Source: Christensenella sp964438705
GTDB taxonomy: Bacteria > Bacillota > Clostridia > Christensenellales > Christensenellaceae
DNA length: 64,000 nucleotides
Direction: 5' to 3'
Assembly (NCBI GenBank): GCA_964438705.1
Contig: CAYTKQ010000010.1
Coordinates: forward strand, 1-64,000
Below, one piece after another: positions 1 to 8,552 of the stretch. The stretch's first letter is position 1, and every line of letters starts with the position of its first letter. The notes below the pieces were generated by a model, which ran no database searches, was not told the origin of the DNA, and was given only the letters and a program-made list of their open reading frames with translations. The position numbers and the translations under genes were made by a program.

Positions 1-54
1 GGGTGGGTTTTCGTTTCGCACGTTTCCGTGCTCAACGGGCTAAAGCCCCGCACC

Positions 55-92
55 ATAAAAACAGGCCTCCGATCCAGAGATCAGAGGCCTGT
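55..92 (-). terminator. rho-independent terminator
   Basis: A 14-bp stem (61-74 with 79-92, one mismatch) has a 4-base loop. Read on the minus strand it is followed by a run of T (60 down to 55). It would end the transcript of the surface-protein gene at 301-2103. Confidence 0.75.
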
Positions 93-300
93 TTGTCATT
101 CAAATTTTCTCTGCTGCAAAACTTTTCAGCGCAATTCCTCGCGTCGCCGTGGCGTTCTACCGTAGCATCGTCAACGACAAGTTCATGGCGCGGATCCTAA
201 TCTTTCCCAGCTGTGGCCTGATCGGTTTTTTGATGACATGGCTTTTTGTCTGTCCGCTCCTTAGGGTTCAGTTCAGACATTGCGGCGGCTTTTTTAGCAA
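93..300. other. intergenic stretch with one doubtful tiny ORF
   Basis: This lies between the surface-protein stop and its terminator. The only thing seen is a 27-codon minus-strand ORF (197-280) that begins MSELNPKERTDKK and is strongly hydrophilic. It has no convincing ribosome binding site and I do not call it a gene. Confidence 0.3.
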
Positions 301-2103
301 TCAGAGATTTTGCCCATCGCCATGCGTTCCCTTGTCATGCGGACCCGCCTGCTTTTTTGCCCTGCGCACCAGCAGCACAGCGGTTACGGCGGCAGCGGCG
401 GCTACAACGATCACGATCACAACCACCGGATTCACGCCGTTTGATTGCCCCTCCGGCTGTATATCCGGCGTTGGCAAAGGCGACGCTGGCGGCTCAGAAG
501 TCGCTGTGGGTGCAGCCGGTTCAACCGCCTGTGCATCCGATACATCCAAAATCAGCAATCCGCCCTTCCCATCCGACCGCAGGTTCATATAGACCTCGTC
601 CGCATTCTTTGCAATGCTTAAAATCGTCTTTCCATCTGTTTTTGCAATGCCTGTCGCATCCGCTTCACGCACTGTAAACTTGACATAGCCAAGCGGCGAC
701 CCATCCTTTGCCGTCGCGGTGATCTTATGATTGCCTTTTGTGATCGCGGATATTTCGAAATATCCGCGTGCGTCGCTCACGCCGCTCAGCATCCCCTTGT
801 TTTCTGTGTTTAGGCTCTCCACCGTTGCCCCCGCGACGATCGCGCCGTTCGCATCGATGAGATATCCGTTCAGGCACGGCTCCCCTTCGAGTCCGTTCGG
901 TTTATCGTGCCCGTTCGGGTCCTCTCCCGTCTCCGGGGCCGGGGGCGACCATGGCTTTGCGGACGCACGGGTGATTTTCAATGGGGTTTTGTCGTTCCCC
1001 GCCTTGTTTACATCCGTCGTCATGTAGATATCCTGTGTGCCGGTTTGATAGGTCACCGTATATACATGGTCCGCCTCGCTGTACGCCGTCTCTTTTCCCG
1101 AGGTGAATTCTACCCTGCATAAGCCGCGCAGCGTTTCATCCCGGTCATATACGCGCAGAGTCTGCACATCGTCCGCGTCCACATTTGAAAAATACGCTGT
1201 GCCCGTCGCATTCGCGATCCCCGTTTGCTTTTGCTCTTCTCCATCCCCAATCACGGCGACATAACCCGCCAGCGTTTTTCCGCTTGTGTCCTGCAAATAG
1301 ATTTTTAAATTCACCTTATCGCGCGCCGTTGTGGGTGTTGGGGCGGGTGTGGGTGCTGCGGTCGGTGCCGGCGTGGGCACTGGCGTCGGAACAGGGGTAG
1401 GCGCTGGCGTCGGGGCCGCTGGCGGCTCCGGCGTTGGTTCCGCAGTCTGCGTGTTTGTCGGTTCAGGGTCCGGTGCCGGTTCGTCGGTCGGTACTGGGTC
1501 CGGAGCGGGAGCGGGAACAGGCAGCGGATTGTCCGCCGCCGTCAAAAGCGTGATCTTTCCATCCGCCGGAAACTGAAACGCAAAATCAACGGACGGTGCT
1601 TTGATGTTGACGTTCACATTATAGAGGTTCGGCTCCGTATCGAAGGGAAGCACATTCGCCGGACCCGTATTTCCAGTGGTAAGCGCCGCATTTTTAGTCT
1701 GCGTCAAATTGAGCGGAGCGATCTCGCTCACGGTCTGCGGCTGTATCTCCGTCTTGTCGGAGGGAAAAAGCTGCAAACGCACCGCGCCGGTCAGCTTGTC
1801 GTCCTGATCCTTGGTCGCCAGCCAAAGATTTGAAATCGGTACGGCGGGCAGGGAGAATGCTCCATTCTGATCCGTCACGCCATTGTATACATATTCCGTG
1901 TCGATATCCTCTTGCAAAAACACCTCCGCATCCGCAACGGGCTTACCATCCGCATCCACGAACAGCAAATTCATCCCTACTGTGAAAACAACGGTGTCCT
2001 CAACCATTTCTCCCTCTGCGGCTGTTTGTGCAAACGCGGGCAGCGCAAGCGTGGCAATGAGTAAGACCGTTGCCGCGATGCACACCCAGGCTTTTCTCTT
2101 CAT
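301..2103 (-). CDS. secreted Cna-B/carboxypeptidase-regulatory-like surface protein
   Basis: This is a 600-residue cell-surface protein of unknown ligand. Residues 1-26 are a signal peptide ending near AFAQ. Residues about 45-100 look like a Cna-B-type beta sandwich. Residues about 192-259 form a Pro/Thr/Ala-rich stalk with PTPAPTPVPT-type repeats. Further beta domains follow, including a carboxypeptidase-regulatory-like unit near 400-450 (GYLIDANGAIVAGATV). A single membrane helix near 560-580 and a short basic tail end the protein. There is no LPXTG sorting motif, so anchoring is by the helix. The ATG at 2103 is preferred over the TTG one codon upstream because GGAGG lies 9 bases before it. 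A promoter lies at 2151-2179. The domain assignment rests on pattern only. Confidence 0.75.
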   Translation of the reverse strand: MKRKAWVCIAATVLLIATLALPAFAQTAAEGEMVEDTVVFTVGMNLLFVDADGKPVADAEVFLQEDIDTEYVYNGVTDQNGAFSLPAVPISNLWLATKDQDDKLTGAVRLQLFPSDKTEIQPQTVSEIAPLNLTQTKNAALTTGNTGPANVLPFDTEPNLYNVNVNIKAPSVDFAFQFPADGKITLLTAADNPLPVPAPAPDPVPTDEPAPDPEPTNTQTAEPTPEPPAAPTPAPTPVPTPVPTPAPTAAPTPAPTPTTARDKVNLKIYLQDTSGKTLAGYVAVIGDGEEQKQTGIANATGTAYFSNVDADDVQTLRVYDRDETLRGLCRVEFTSGKETAYSEADHVYTVTYQTGTQDIYMTTDVNKAGNDKTPLKITRASAKPWSPPAPETGEDPNGHDKPNGLEGEPCLNGYLIDANGAIVAGATVESLNTENKGMLSGVSDARGYFEISAITKGNHKITATAKDGSPLGYVKFTVREADATGIAKTDGKTILSIAKNADEVYMNLRSDGKGGLLILDVSDAQAVEPAAPTATSEPPASPLPTPDIQPEGQSNGVNPVVVIVIVVAAAAAVTAVLLVRRAKKQAGPHDKGTHGDGQNL

Positions 2104-2150
2104 CAATTTCTTCCTCCATACATCATTTCATATACATTGGTTACCGATTT

Positions 2151-2179
2151 ATCATACCACACGCGGCGTATGTGCTCAA
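2151..2179 (-). promoter_or_regulatory. promoter of the surface-protein gene
   Basis: On the minus strand a TTGAGC -35 box and a TATGAT -10 box are separated by 17 bases. They lie about 50 bases upstream of the ATG at 2103. Confidence 0.6.
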
Positions 2180-2193
2180 TACTTCGTTGCATA

Positions 2194-2219
2194 AAAAAAG
2201 CGGGAAGCTTCTCCCGCTT
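2194..2219 (-). terminator. terminator of the fatty-acid operon
   Basis: An AAGCGGGA stem with its complement sits directly after the accA stop. It is followed on the minus strand by a run of seven T. It ends the fabH-accA transcript. Confidence 0.85.
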
Positions 2220-2224
2220 TTGCT

Positions 2225-3037
2225 CTATCTCACAACCGAATCCTGTCCAAACGACCGTATCTTTTCGTACCGCTGTTTGAGCAGCTTGTCGATCTCCTCA
2301 CCCGCCAGCTCTTTTAAGCTGTCCGCGAGATATTTCCGGATCACCTTCGCATACGCGCCGCGGTCGTCGCTTTGCGCACCGCCCTCCGGCTCAGAAAGCA
2401 CATCGTCGATCAATCCCATCTCCTTGATCTCTTCCGCCGTCATGCGCATCAGCTCAGCCGCCTCTGCCGCGCGGGAGGAATCCTTCCACAAAATGCTGGA
2501 AAACCCTTCGGGAGAGAGAATGGAGTAAAGCGCATTTTCAAGCATCACGCGCTTATCCGCAACGCCCAATGCAATGGCCCCGCCGCTGCCTCCCTCGCCG
2601 ATGAACAGGCTGATGACAGGCGTTTTCAAACGTGAAAGCTCTAACAGGTTGCGCGCGATGGATTCCGCAACGCCGCGTTCCTCCGCGCCGATGCCGCAAA
2701 ATGCGCCCTGCGTATCGATGATACACACGACCGGACGATGGAATTTCTCCGCCTGCTTCAAAAGCCGCAGAGATTTCCGATACCCCTCCGGGTTCGAACA
2801 CCCGAAGTTGCGCATCACCTTGTCGCGCAGGTCAACGCCCTTTTCCTGCCCGACCACCGTCACGGGCATTCCGTCCAAAAAGCCGATACCGCCGATCACC
2901 GCCGCATCGTCCGCGAACAGCTTATCCCCGTGCATCTCCATAAAATCATCAAACACGTGCTCGATGATATACTGTGATGTGATCCTCTTTGGGTCGCGCG
3001 CGATTTGCACGATCTCCCATGCCGAACGTTTGCTCAT
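2225..3037 (-). CDS. accA: acetyl-CoA carboxylase carboxyltransferase subunit alpha
   Basis: This 270-residue protein is the alpha half of the carboxyltransferase of acetyl-CoA carboxylase. With AccD it moves the carboxyl group from biotin on AccB to acetyl-CoA, giving malonyl-CoA. The crotonase-fold core is recognisable (FIGEGGSGGAIALG, SPEGFSSILWKD). It is shorter than the roughly 320 residues of the E. coli protein because it lacks much of the N-terminal helical part, as in other clostridial forms. Its ATG overlaps the accD stop by four bases (ATGA), which implies translational coupling and balanced subunit output. It is the last gene of the operon. Confidence 0.95.
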   Translation of the reverse strand: MSKRSAWEIVQIARDPKRITSQYIIEHVFDDFMEMHGDKLFADDAAVIGGIGFLDGMPVTVVGQEKGVDLRDKVMRNFGCSNPEGYRKSLRLLKQAEKFHRPVVCIIDTQGAFCGIGAEERGVAESIARNLLELSRLKTPVISLFIGEGGSGGAIALGVADKRVMLENALYSILSPEGFSSILWKDSSRAAEAAELMRMTAEEIKEMGLIDDVLSEPEGGAQSDDRGAYAKVIRKYLADSLKELAGEEIDKLLKQRYEKIRSFGQDSVVR

Positions 3038-3948
3038 TTCGCGCTCCCTCCCTTGTGCATTTTAAGAAGCTTTGTCAGCGTATCCTTCAAGTGCTCCCGA
3101 TGAACGATCATATCCACAAAACCCTTTTCCAGTTGAAACTCTGACGTCTGGAAAGTGGGTGGAAGCGCCTGCTTGATCGTCTGCTCGATCACGCGTCTGC
3201 CCGCAAATCCGATGGTCGCGTTCGGCTCCGCGATGGTCACGTCGCCAAGCATCGCAAAGCTCGCTGTCACACCGCCCGTCGTCGGGTCGGTGATTACCAC
3301 AATAAAGGGAAGCCCCGCTTCATCGAGCTTTGCCAAGGCCGCCGCTGTCTTGCTCATCTGCATAAGGGATATGAGCCCCTCCTGCATACGCGCGCCGCCT
3401 GAGACGGTAAACGCGATAAGCGGCAGTTTCTTTTCAATGGCCCGCTCCGCCGCCAGCGTGAATTTCTCGCCCACCGCCGCGCCCATCGAGCCCATCATAA
3501 AAAATCCGTCCATCACAGCCAACACCGCCGCTTCTCCGCCGACCTTGCATTCGCCTGTGATGATGGATTCCTTTTCGTTCGTATACCCGCGTATCTTCTG
3601 TATCTTTTCCTCATATCCCGGAAAATCGAGCGGATTGGTGCCGATCAGGTCCGCGTCAAATTCGCGGAAGGTACCGTCGTCCGCCGTATACATGATCCTC
3701 TGGCGCGCGGAAAGACGGAAGTGATGCCCGCAGTTCGTGCACACATTGAGATTCGCGATCAGGTCGTCCGTGTAAATGACGCTGCCGCATTCCGGGCATT
3801 TTTCCCACATTCCCTCCACCTGCTCTTCGTCGTGGGCGATGGGAAGCTCGATTTCCTCCACGCTCTCCACCACAGGCATCTGCGTCTGCTGGTTGGTGCG
3901 GTATACGCGCATGGTGATGTCCTTGCGCTTCTTTGAAAACAAAGCCAT
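3034..3948 (-). CDS. accD: acetyl-CoA carboxylase carboxyltransferase subunit beta
   Basis: This 304-residue protein is the zinc-bearing beta subunit of the carboxyltransferase. The zinc ribbon is visible as Cys51-x2-Cys54 and Cys70-x2-Cys73 (CPECG and CTNCG). The carboxyltransferase core follows, with SGGARMQEG and a glycine-rich TTGGVTASFA segment that builds the oxyanion hole. The gene starts 3 bases after accC ends and overlaps accA by 4 bases, so accC, accD and accA are tightly coupled. The length is normal for the family. Confidence 0.96.
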   Translation of the reverse strand: MALFSKKRKDITMRVYRTNQQTQMPVVESVEEIELPIAHDEEQVEGMWEKCPECGSVIYTDDLIANLNVCTNCGHHFRLSARQRIMYTADDGTFREFDADLIGTNPLDFPGYEEKIQKIRGYTNEKESIITGECKVGGEAAVLAVMDGFFMMGSMGAAVGEKFTLAAERAIEKKLPLIAFTVSGGARMQEGLISLMQMSKTAAALAKLDEAGLPFIVVITDPTTGGVTASFAMLGDVTIAEPNATIGFAGRRVIEQTIKQALPPTFQTSEFQLEKGFVDMIVHREHLKDTLTKLLKMHKGGSAK

Positions 3949-3951
3949 TGG

Positions 3952-5301
3952 TTATTTCCCCTCCATGATGCGCCCCACAAGCCCGGTATCGAGCCTGCCC
4001 GCCATCACGTCCTCGTGGTTTAAAAGGTCGAGCTGGAAATCCGCGTTGGTCTCCACCCCGTCCACAACGAGCTCCGTCAAAGCGGCACGCATTTTCGCCA
4101 TCGCCCGGTCGCGCGTGGGCGCGTGAACGATGAGCTTTCCTATCATACTATCATAAGTCGGCGGAATTTTATAGTCCGTATACATCGCCGTATCAAACCG
4201 CACGCCCGGCCCTCCGGGAATGTGCAGCGCTTCGATGGTACCGATGGACGGCATAAAGTTCTTCGTCGGGTCCTCCGCGTTGATGCGGCACTCGATGGCA
4301 TGGCCCATCAGCGGAATGTCCTTTTGCGCAAAGGACAGCTTCGCGCCGTTTGCCACCAGAATCTGCTCGCGCACGATGTCGATGCCCGTAACCATCTCCG
4401 TTACCGGGTGCTCTACCTGCACACGCGCATTGAGCTCCATAAAATAATAGTTGCCCGACGGCTCGTCATACAAAAACTCGATGGTACCCGCGTTTTTATA
4501 GCCGGACGCTTTTGCGGCGCGCACCGCCGCCTCACCGATCTCCGCGCGTTTTTTGTCGTCAAACGCCACGCTCGGCGCTTCTTCCATCACCTTCTGGTTC
4601 CTGCGCTGAAGCGAGCATTCGCGCTCGTATAAATATACCGCGTTGCCGTGGTTGTCGCACATGATCTGCACTTCAATATGCCGCGCGTCCATGATGCACT
4701 TTTCCATATAAAGCGTGCCGTCGCCAAACGCGCCGAGCGCCTCTTTATATGCCGCGTTGAACGCCTCCTCGATGTCCTCCTCACGGTCCACCTTGCGAAT
4801 ACCGCGTCCGCCGCCGCCGTTTGCCGCCTTGATCATCACAGGATAACCGACCTTTTTGGCAATCTTCTTCGCCATCTTCGCATCCTTGAGCGCCTCGAGC
4901 GAACCGGGGATGATGGGCACGTCCGCCTCGGTCATGATGCGCCGCGCCATCAGCTTATCGCCCATTTTCTCCATGGCGTCCGCATCCGGCCCGATGAAGA
5001 TGACGTTGCTTTTGTTGCACATACGCACAAATTTGGAGTTCTCGGACAAAAACCCGTACCCCGGATGGATCGCGTCCGCACCCGTGATGCTCGCCGCAGA
5101 AAGAATGTTATACGCGCTCAAATAGCTATCCTTGGGCGCGGGCGGGCCTATGCAAAGCGCTTCATCCGCAAGCTGCGTGTGCAGCGCGTTTGCGTCCGCC
5201 GTAGAATATACCGCTACGGTTTCTATCCCCATTTCGCGGCACGCGCGTATGATGCGCACAGCGATCTCGCCGCGATTCGCGATTAAAACCTTGTTTATCA
5301 T
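3952..5301 (-). CDS. accC: acetyl-CoA carboxylase biotin carboxylase subunit
   Basis: This is the ATP-grasp biotin carboxylase, which carboxylates the biotin on AccB with ATP and bicarbonate. At 449 residues it matches the E. coli length. The start MINKVLIANRGEIAVRI at 5301 is chosen over the upstream in-frame ATG at 5328 because AAGGAG lies 9 bases before it. The sequence shows the ATP-binding glycine loop (KAANGGGGRGIRKV), the MELNARVQVEHPVTE catalytic segment and the usual C-terminal lid domain. It sits between fabZ and accD in the operon. Confidence 0.96.
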   Translation of the reverse strand: MINKVLIANRGEIAVRIIRACREMGIETVAVYSTADANALHTQLADEALCIGPPAPKDSYLSAYNILSAASITGADAIHPGYGFLSENSKFVRMCNKSNVIFIGPDADAMEKMGDKLMARRIMTEADVPIIPGSLEALKDAKMAKKIAKKVGYPVMIKAANGGGGRGIRKVDREEDIEEAFNAAYKEALGAFGDGTLYMEKCIMDARHIEVQIMCDNHGNAVYLYERECSLQRRNQKVMEEAPSVAFDDKKRAEIGEAAVRAAKASGYKNAGTIEFLYDEPSGNYYFMELNARVQVEHPVTEMVTGIDIVREQILVANGAKLSFAQKDIPLMGHAIECRINAEDPTKNFMPSIGTIEALHIPGGPGVRFDTAMYTDYKIPPTYDSMIGKLIVHAPTRDRAMAKMRAALTELVVDGVETNADFQLDLLNHEDVMAGRLDTGLVGRIMEGK

Positions 5302-5341
5302 CAAAAAATCTCCTTTGAACGCACGCACGAAGCGTGCCGAA

Positions 5342-5776
5342 TCAATCCTGTTTCACCAACACAAACAAAATCTCGCCTTCGCATACAACCTTATCATTGA
5401 CGGTCGCCTTCACCTTGCCCTTACCGCCCATCGCGGAAAGACGCAGTATCTCCGTCTCAAGCACCAGATCGTCGCCCGGCTTCACCATGCCGCGAAAGCG
5501 CACACCGTCGATCCCGCCAAACACGGCAAGCCGTCCGGCAAAGCGCTCGTCCTGCAAAATAGCGACCGCGCCCGTCTGCGCAAGCGCCTCGGCGATGAGC
5601 ACGCCCGGCAAAATCGGATTACCGGGGAAATGCCCCTGAAAGCAGAACAAGTCTTCACGAATACGCCACAGCGCCTTGGTGCGCTTGGCAACCTCGCACT
5701 CCATCACCTCGTCCAAAAACAAAAACGGAGCGCGGTGCGGAATGATCTTTTTGATTTCTTCCTGATTCAGCGTCAT
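5342..5776 (-). CDS. fabZ: 3-hydroxyacyl-ACP dehydratase FabZ
   Basis: This 144-residue hotdog-fold dehydratase removes water from 3-hydroxyacyl-ACP to give trans-2-enoyl-ACP. The catalytic His49 and Glu63 lie in GHFPGNPILPGVLIAEAL, and the N-terminal HRAPFLFLDEV segment is typical. It starts 11 bases downstream of the accB stop. The cluster has no FabA-type isomerase. If the organism makes unsaturated fatty acids, either this enzyme also isomerises, as in some Firmicutes FabZ proteins, or another gene does it. That last point is inference. Confidence 0.95.
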   Translation of the reverse strand: MTLNQEEIKKIIPHRAPFLFLDEVMECEVAKRTKALWRIREDLFCFQGHFPGNPILPGVLIAEALAQTGAVAILQDERFAGRLAVFGGIDGVRFRGMVKPGDDLVLETEILRLSAMGGKGKVKATVNDKVVCEGEILFVLVKQD

Positions 5777-5787
5777 TTTGATCCCTC

Positions 5788-6276
5788 TTATTTGTAATTA
5801 TAAAGCAGCTGACCATACTCCACGCTGTCGCCCTCTTCGCACGCGACCCACGTGATCTCTCCGTCCTCGGGCATGGTGATCTCGTTCATCAGCTTCATGG
5901 CTTCCACCATGCACACCACGTCGCCCTGCTTGAGCTGCGTACCGATCTTCACCGCCTTGTCTGCGGAAAGCTTATGGAACACGCCCACGAGCGGGGAGGA
6001 GATTTCCTTGCCCTTGCTTTGCTCAACAAGCGCTTCCGCCTCCTGCGCGGGAGCCGCAGCGGGCGCTGCCGCCGGGGCCGTCATCGCAGAGGGTGCCGCC
6101 TGCGGCTCATAAGCCTGCATCGGCGCTGCCGCGAACTGCGGCGCGGCGACGATCACCTGCTCCTTGCCCGTATTCCGCTCCAGCTTGAAGCTGAAATCCT
6201 TTTCGTTTAGTTCGAAGGTGTCAAAGCCGTATTTGTCCGCGGCCTTCAAAAGCTCCAGTATCGATTTTAAATCCAC
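5788..6276 (-). CDS. accB: biotin carboxyl carrier protein of acetyl-CoA carboxylase
   Basis: This 162-residue carrier holds biotin on Lys128 in the VEAMKLMNE motif and shuttles the carboxyl group between AccC and AccA/AccD. An Ala/Pro-rich linker at about 48-85 joins the N-terminal region to the C-terminal biotinyl domain, as in other AccB proteins. The start codon is GTG at 6276. AGGAG lies 8 bases upstream, and the ATG seven bases further upstream is in another frame. The gene lies between fabF and fabZ. Confidence 0.95.
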   Translation of the reverse strand: MDLKSILELLKAADKYGFDTFELNEKDFSFKLERNTGKEQVIVAAPQFAAAPMQAYEPQAAPSAMTAPAAAPAAAPAQEAEALVEQSKGKEISSPLVGVFHKLSADKAVKIGTQLKQGDVVCMVEAMKLMNEITMPEDGEITWVACEEGDSVEYGQLLYNYK

Positions 6277-6302
6277 TGTTCATTCTCCTATCTATTGAAA
6301 AA

Positions 6303-7544
6303 TTAATCAATCTTTTGAAAGAGGATCGCCGCGTTGTGCCCGCCGAACGCCAGATTGTCTGACATCACGACCTGCAAATCCGCTTTGCGTCCCATATTGG
6401 GCGTATAATCGAGATCACACTCCAAGTCCGGCACCTTGTAATTGATGGTCGGCGGGATGAAGCCGTCTTTGAGCGCCATCACGGAATATACCGCCTCGAT
6501 GCCGCCCGTTGCCCCGAGCGCATGCCCCGTCATCGACTTGGTGGAGGATATCGCAACCTTGTACGCATCCTCACCGAACACCTTTTTGATGCACATCGTC
6601 TCCATCTTATCGTTGAGATCCGTAGACGTTCCGTGCGCGTTGATGTAGGAAACCTCCGAAGGTTTGATGTGCGCCTCGTCGAGCGCTGTTTGCATCGCGT
6701 GCGCAAGCGCCGCACCCTCCGGTTCAGGCGCCGTCATATGGTATGCGTCGCACGTCGCTCCATAGCCGATCACCTCGGCATAAATCTTCGCGCCGCGCTT
6801 TTTTGCCATTTCATATTCCTCGAGCACCACCACACCCGCGCCCTCCGCAACGACAAACCCGCTGCGCTCCGCATCAAATGGGATGGAGGCACGATCCAAC
6901 TGATCTGTGGTAGTCAGCGCGTGCAGCCCCAAAAATCCCGAGATCGCAAGCATTTTGATGGGCGATTCCGCGCCGCCCGCAAGCATCGCGTCCATATATC
7001 CGTCTTTGATCTGCCGGAACGCGTCCCCGATGGAATGCGTCCCCGACGCACACGCTGTTGTGATCGTCGTGTTATAGCCCTGCAGATGATGCCGGATAGC
7101 CAGATGTCCGGAGGCCATATTGCTGATCATCAGGGGAATGAGAAGCGGATTGACCTTACGAAAGCCCTTTTCATTGAGCTTCGTCACTTCTTTCTCCATC
7201 GTATCGAGCCCGCCGATGCCGCTGCCCACAAGCACGCCGAAACGGAAACGGTCGTAAGGATTTTTCCCTTCTGTAAGCCCCGCGTCCTCCATGGCCTGAT
7301 TGCCCGCGATCACGCCGTACTGCGCGTATTCGTCCATCCTACGCGCATCCTTTTTATCGAGATAATCCAGTACGTCAAGATTTTTGAGTTGTCCCGCAAA
7401 ATGAACGGGCAGACCTTCCGCGCCCGCCTTGGTGAGAGGGCAAATGCCGATCACACCGTTTTTTGTGTTTTCCCACGCTTCGGTCACCGTGTTCCCGTTC
7501 GGGGAAAGGATGCCGAGGCCTGTTACAACGACCCGTCTTGCCAT
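6303..7544 (-). CDS. fabF: beta-ketoacyl-ACP synthase II
   Basis: This 413-residue condensing enzyme extends acyl-ACP with malonyl-ACP. The Cys-His-His triad is complete: Cys165 in TTACASGTH, His304 in NAHGTSTD and His341 in SMTGHALGATGG. The length is the usual one for FabF. It is separated from fabG by an unusual gap of more than 230 bases that holds copies of a dispersed repeat, whereas the genes downstream of it are tightly packed. No FabB paralogue is seen here. Confidence 0.96.
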   Translation of the reverse strand: MARRVVVTGLGILSPNGNTVTEAWENTKNGVIGICPLTKAGAEGLPVHFAGQLKNLDVLDYLDKKDARRMDEYAQYGVIAGNQAMEDAGLTEGKNPYDRFRFGVLVGSGIGGLDTMEKEVTKLNEKGFRKVNPLLIPLMISNMASGHLAIRHHLQGYNTTITTACASGTHSIGDAFRQIKDGYMDAMLAGGAESPIKMLAISGFLGLHALTTTDQLDRASIPFDAERSGFVVAEGAGVVVLEEYEMAKKRGAKIYAEVIGYGATCDAYHMTAPEPEGAALAHAMQTALDEAHIKPSEVSYINAHGTSTDLNDKMETMCIKKVFGEDAYKVAISSTKSMTGHALGATGGIEAVYSVMALKDGFIPPTINYKVPDLECDLDYTPNMGRKADLQVVMSDNLAFGGHNAAILFQKID

Positions 7545-7590
7545 AGATTTCAGTTCCTTCCTTGTGCTAAATCAAATATTCCATACACCG

Positions 7591-7630
7591 GCCGCAATCC
7601 AAAAAATCCAAAAATCGCCGCGCAGACGTA
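7591..7630 (-). repeat. partial copy of the dispersed intergenic repeat
   Basis: These 40 bases repeat the segment at 7737-7776 with a few differences (shared core GATCGCCGCGCAGACG-like). It lies in the same orientation about 145 bases away, between fabG and fabF. It looks like the end piece of the roughly 120-bp element described at 7661-7777. Confidence 0.6.
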
Positions 7631-7660
7631 CTCAATGCCGATGCAGTTCACCGATTTGAC

Positions 7661-7777
7661 GCGAAATGCGTGGATGAGATTTGGCATTTTATCGGGAGCA
7701 GCCGGACGAAAGCGTACATATGGTACGCCGAGGTCGGTTGCGATCCGAAAAATCCAAAGATCGCCGCGCAGACGCGT
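7661..7777 (-). repeat. dispersed intergenic repeat, copy A
   Basis: This element of about 117 bp runs directly from the fabG stop codon. It resembles 46168-46288. The conserved blocks are GCGAAATGCGTGGATG at one end, a central GCCGGACGA and GCGCCGCGCAGACGCGTC-like sequence at the other. Within this copy GCGTAC and GTACGC form a short hairpin. Both copies follow a stop codon in the same orientation relative to transcription. There is no ORF of note in it. Confidence 0.6.
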
Positions 7778-8509
7778 CTACATGTACATGCCGCCGTTTA
7801 CGGACAACACATGCCCCGTAATGTAGGACGACTGCTCGCTTGCCAAAAACGCGACCGCGTCCGCGATGTCTTTTACGGTCCCGCCGCGCTTCAAAGGAAT
7901 GCTGCCCAAGACCTGCTCACGCGCCTTTTCGGGCATTGCGTCGGTCATGGGCGTTTCCACAAAGCCGGGCGCGACCGCGTTCACGGTGATATTGCGCGAA
8001 CCGATCTCCTGCGCCAAGGATTTCGTAAAGCCGATGATGCCCGCCTTGGACGCGGAATAGTTCGTCTGTCCGCCCTGTCCCGCAAGACCCACCACGGACG
8101 CCATGTTGATGATCCGTCCGTGCTTTTGCTTCATCATATAAGGCACCGCATGGCGGCAGCAATTAAACACACTTTTGAGGTTCACGCTGATCACCATGTC
8201 AAAGTCCTCTTCCTTCATGCGTGCCAGCAGCCCGTCGCGCGTGATACCCGCGTTGTTGACGAGCACGTCGATTGTTCCAAACGCTTCGACCGCCTGCTTC
8301 ATCATTCCTTCGACCTGGTCAAATTTGCTCACGTCCGCCTTGATGGCGACCGCCTTCACACCCTTTGCCTCAATCTCTTTGACCGTACCGGCGTAATCCT
8401 CTTCCTCGAAAAGATAGTTCACGACGATATCATATCCTTCATCCGCCAGGCGCAGCGCCAGTTCCCTGCCAATGCCGCGCGACGCGCCTGTTACAAGTGC
8501 CGTAGCCAT
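7778..8509 (-). CDS. fabG: 3-oxoacyl-ACP reductase
   Basis: This 243-residue short-chain dehydrogenase reduces 3-ketoacyl-ACP with NADPH. It has the Rossmann motif TGASRGIG at the N-terminus, NNAG at 85-88, and the Ser138, Tyr151, Lys155 triad (YSASK). The ATG at 8509 is chosen over the upstream one at 8536 because AAAGGAG precedes it and the protein then begins MATALVTGASRG as expected. The stop codon directly abuts the dispersed repeat at 7661-7777. Confidence 0.95.
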   Translation of the reverse strand: MATALVTGASRGIGRELALRLADEGYDIVVNYLFEEEDYAGTVKEIEAKGVKAVAIKADVSKFDQVEGMMKQAVEAFGTIDVLVNNAGITRDGLLARMKEEDFDMVISVNLKSVFNCCRHAVPYMMKQKHGRIINMASVVGLAGQGGQTNYSASKAGIIGFTKSLAQEIGSRNITVNAVAPGFVETPMTDAMPEKAREQVLGSIPLKRGGTVKDIADAVAFLASEQSSYITGHVLSVNGGMYM

Positions 8510-8552
8510 ATGCTTTCTCTCCTTTATATCTATCATAGCGTAAACGTTCGGA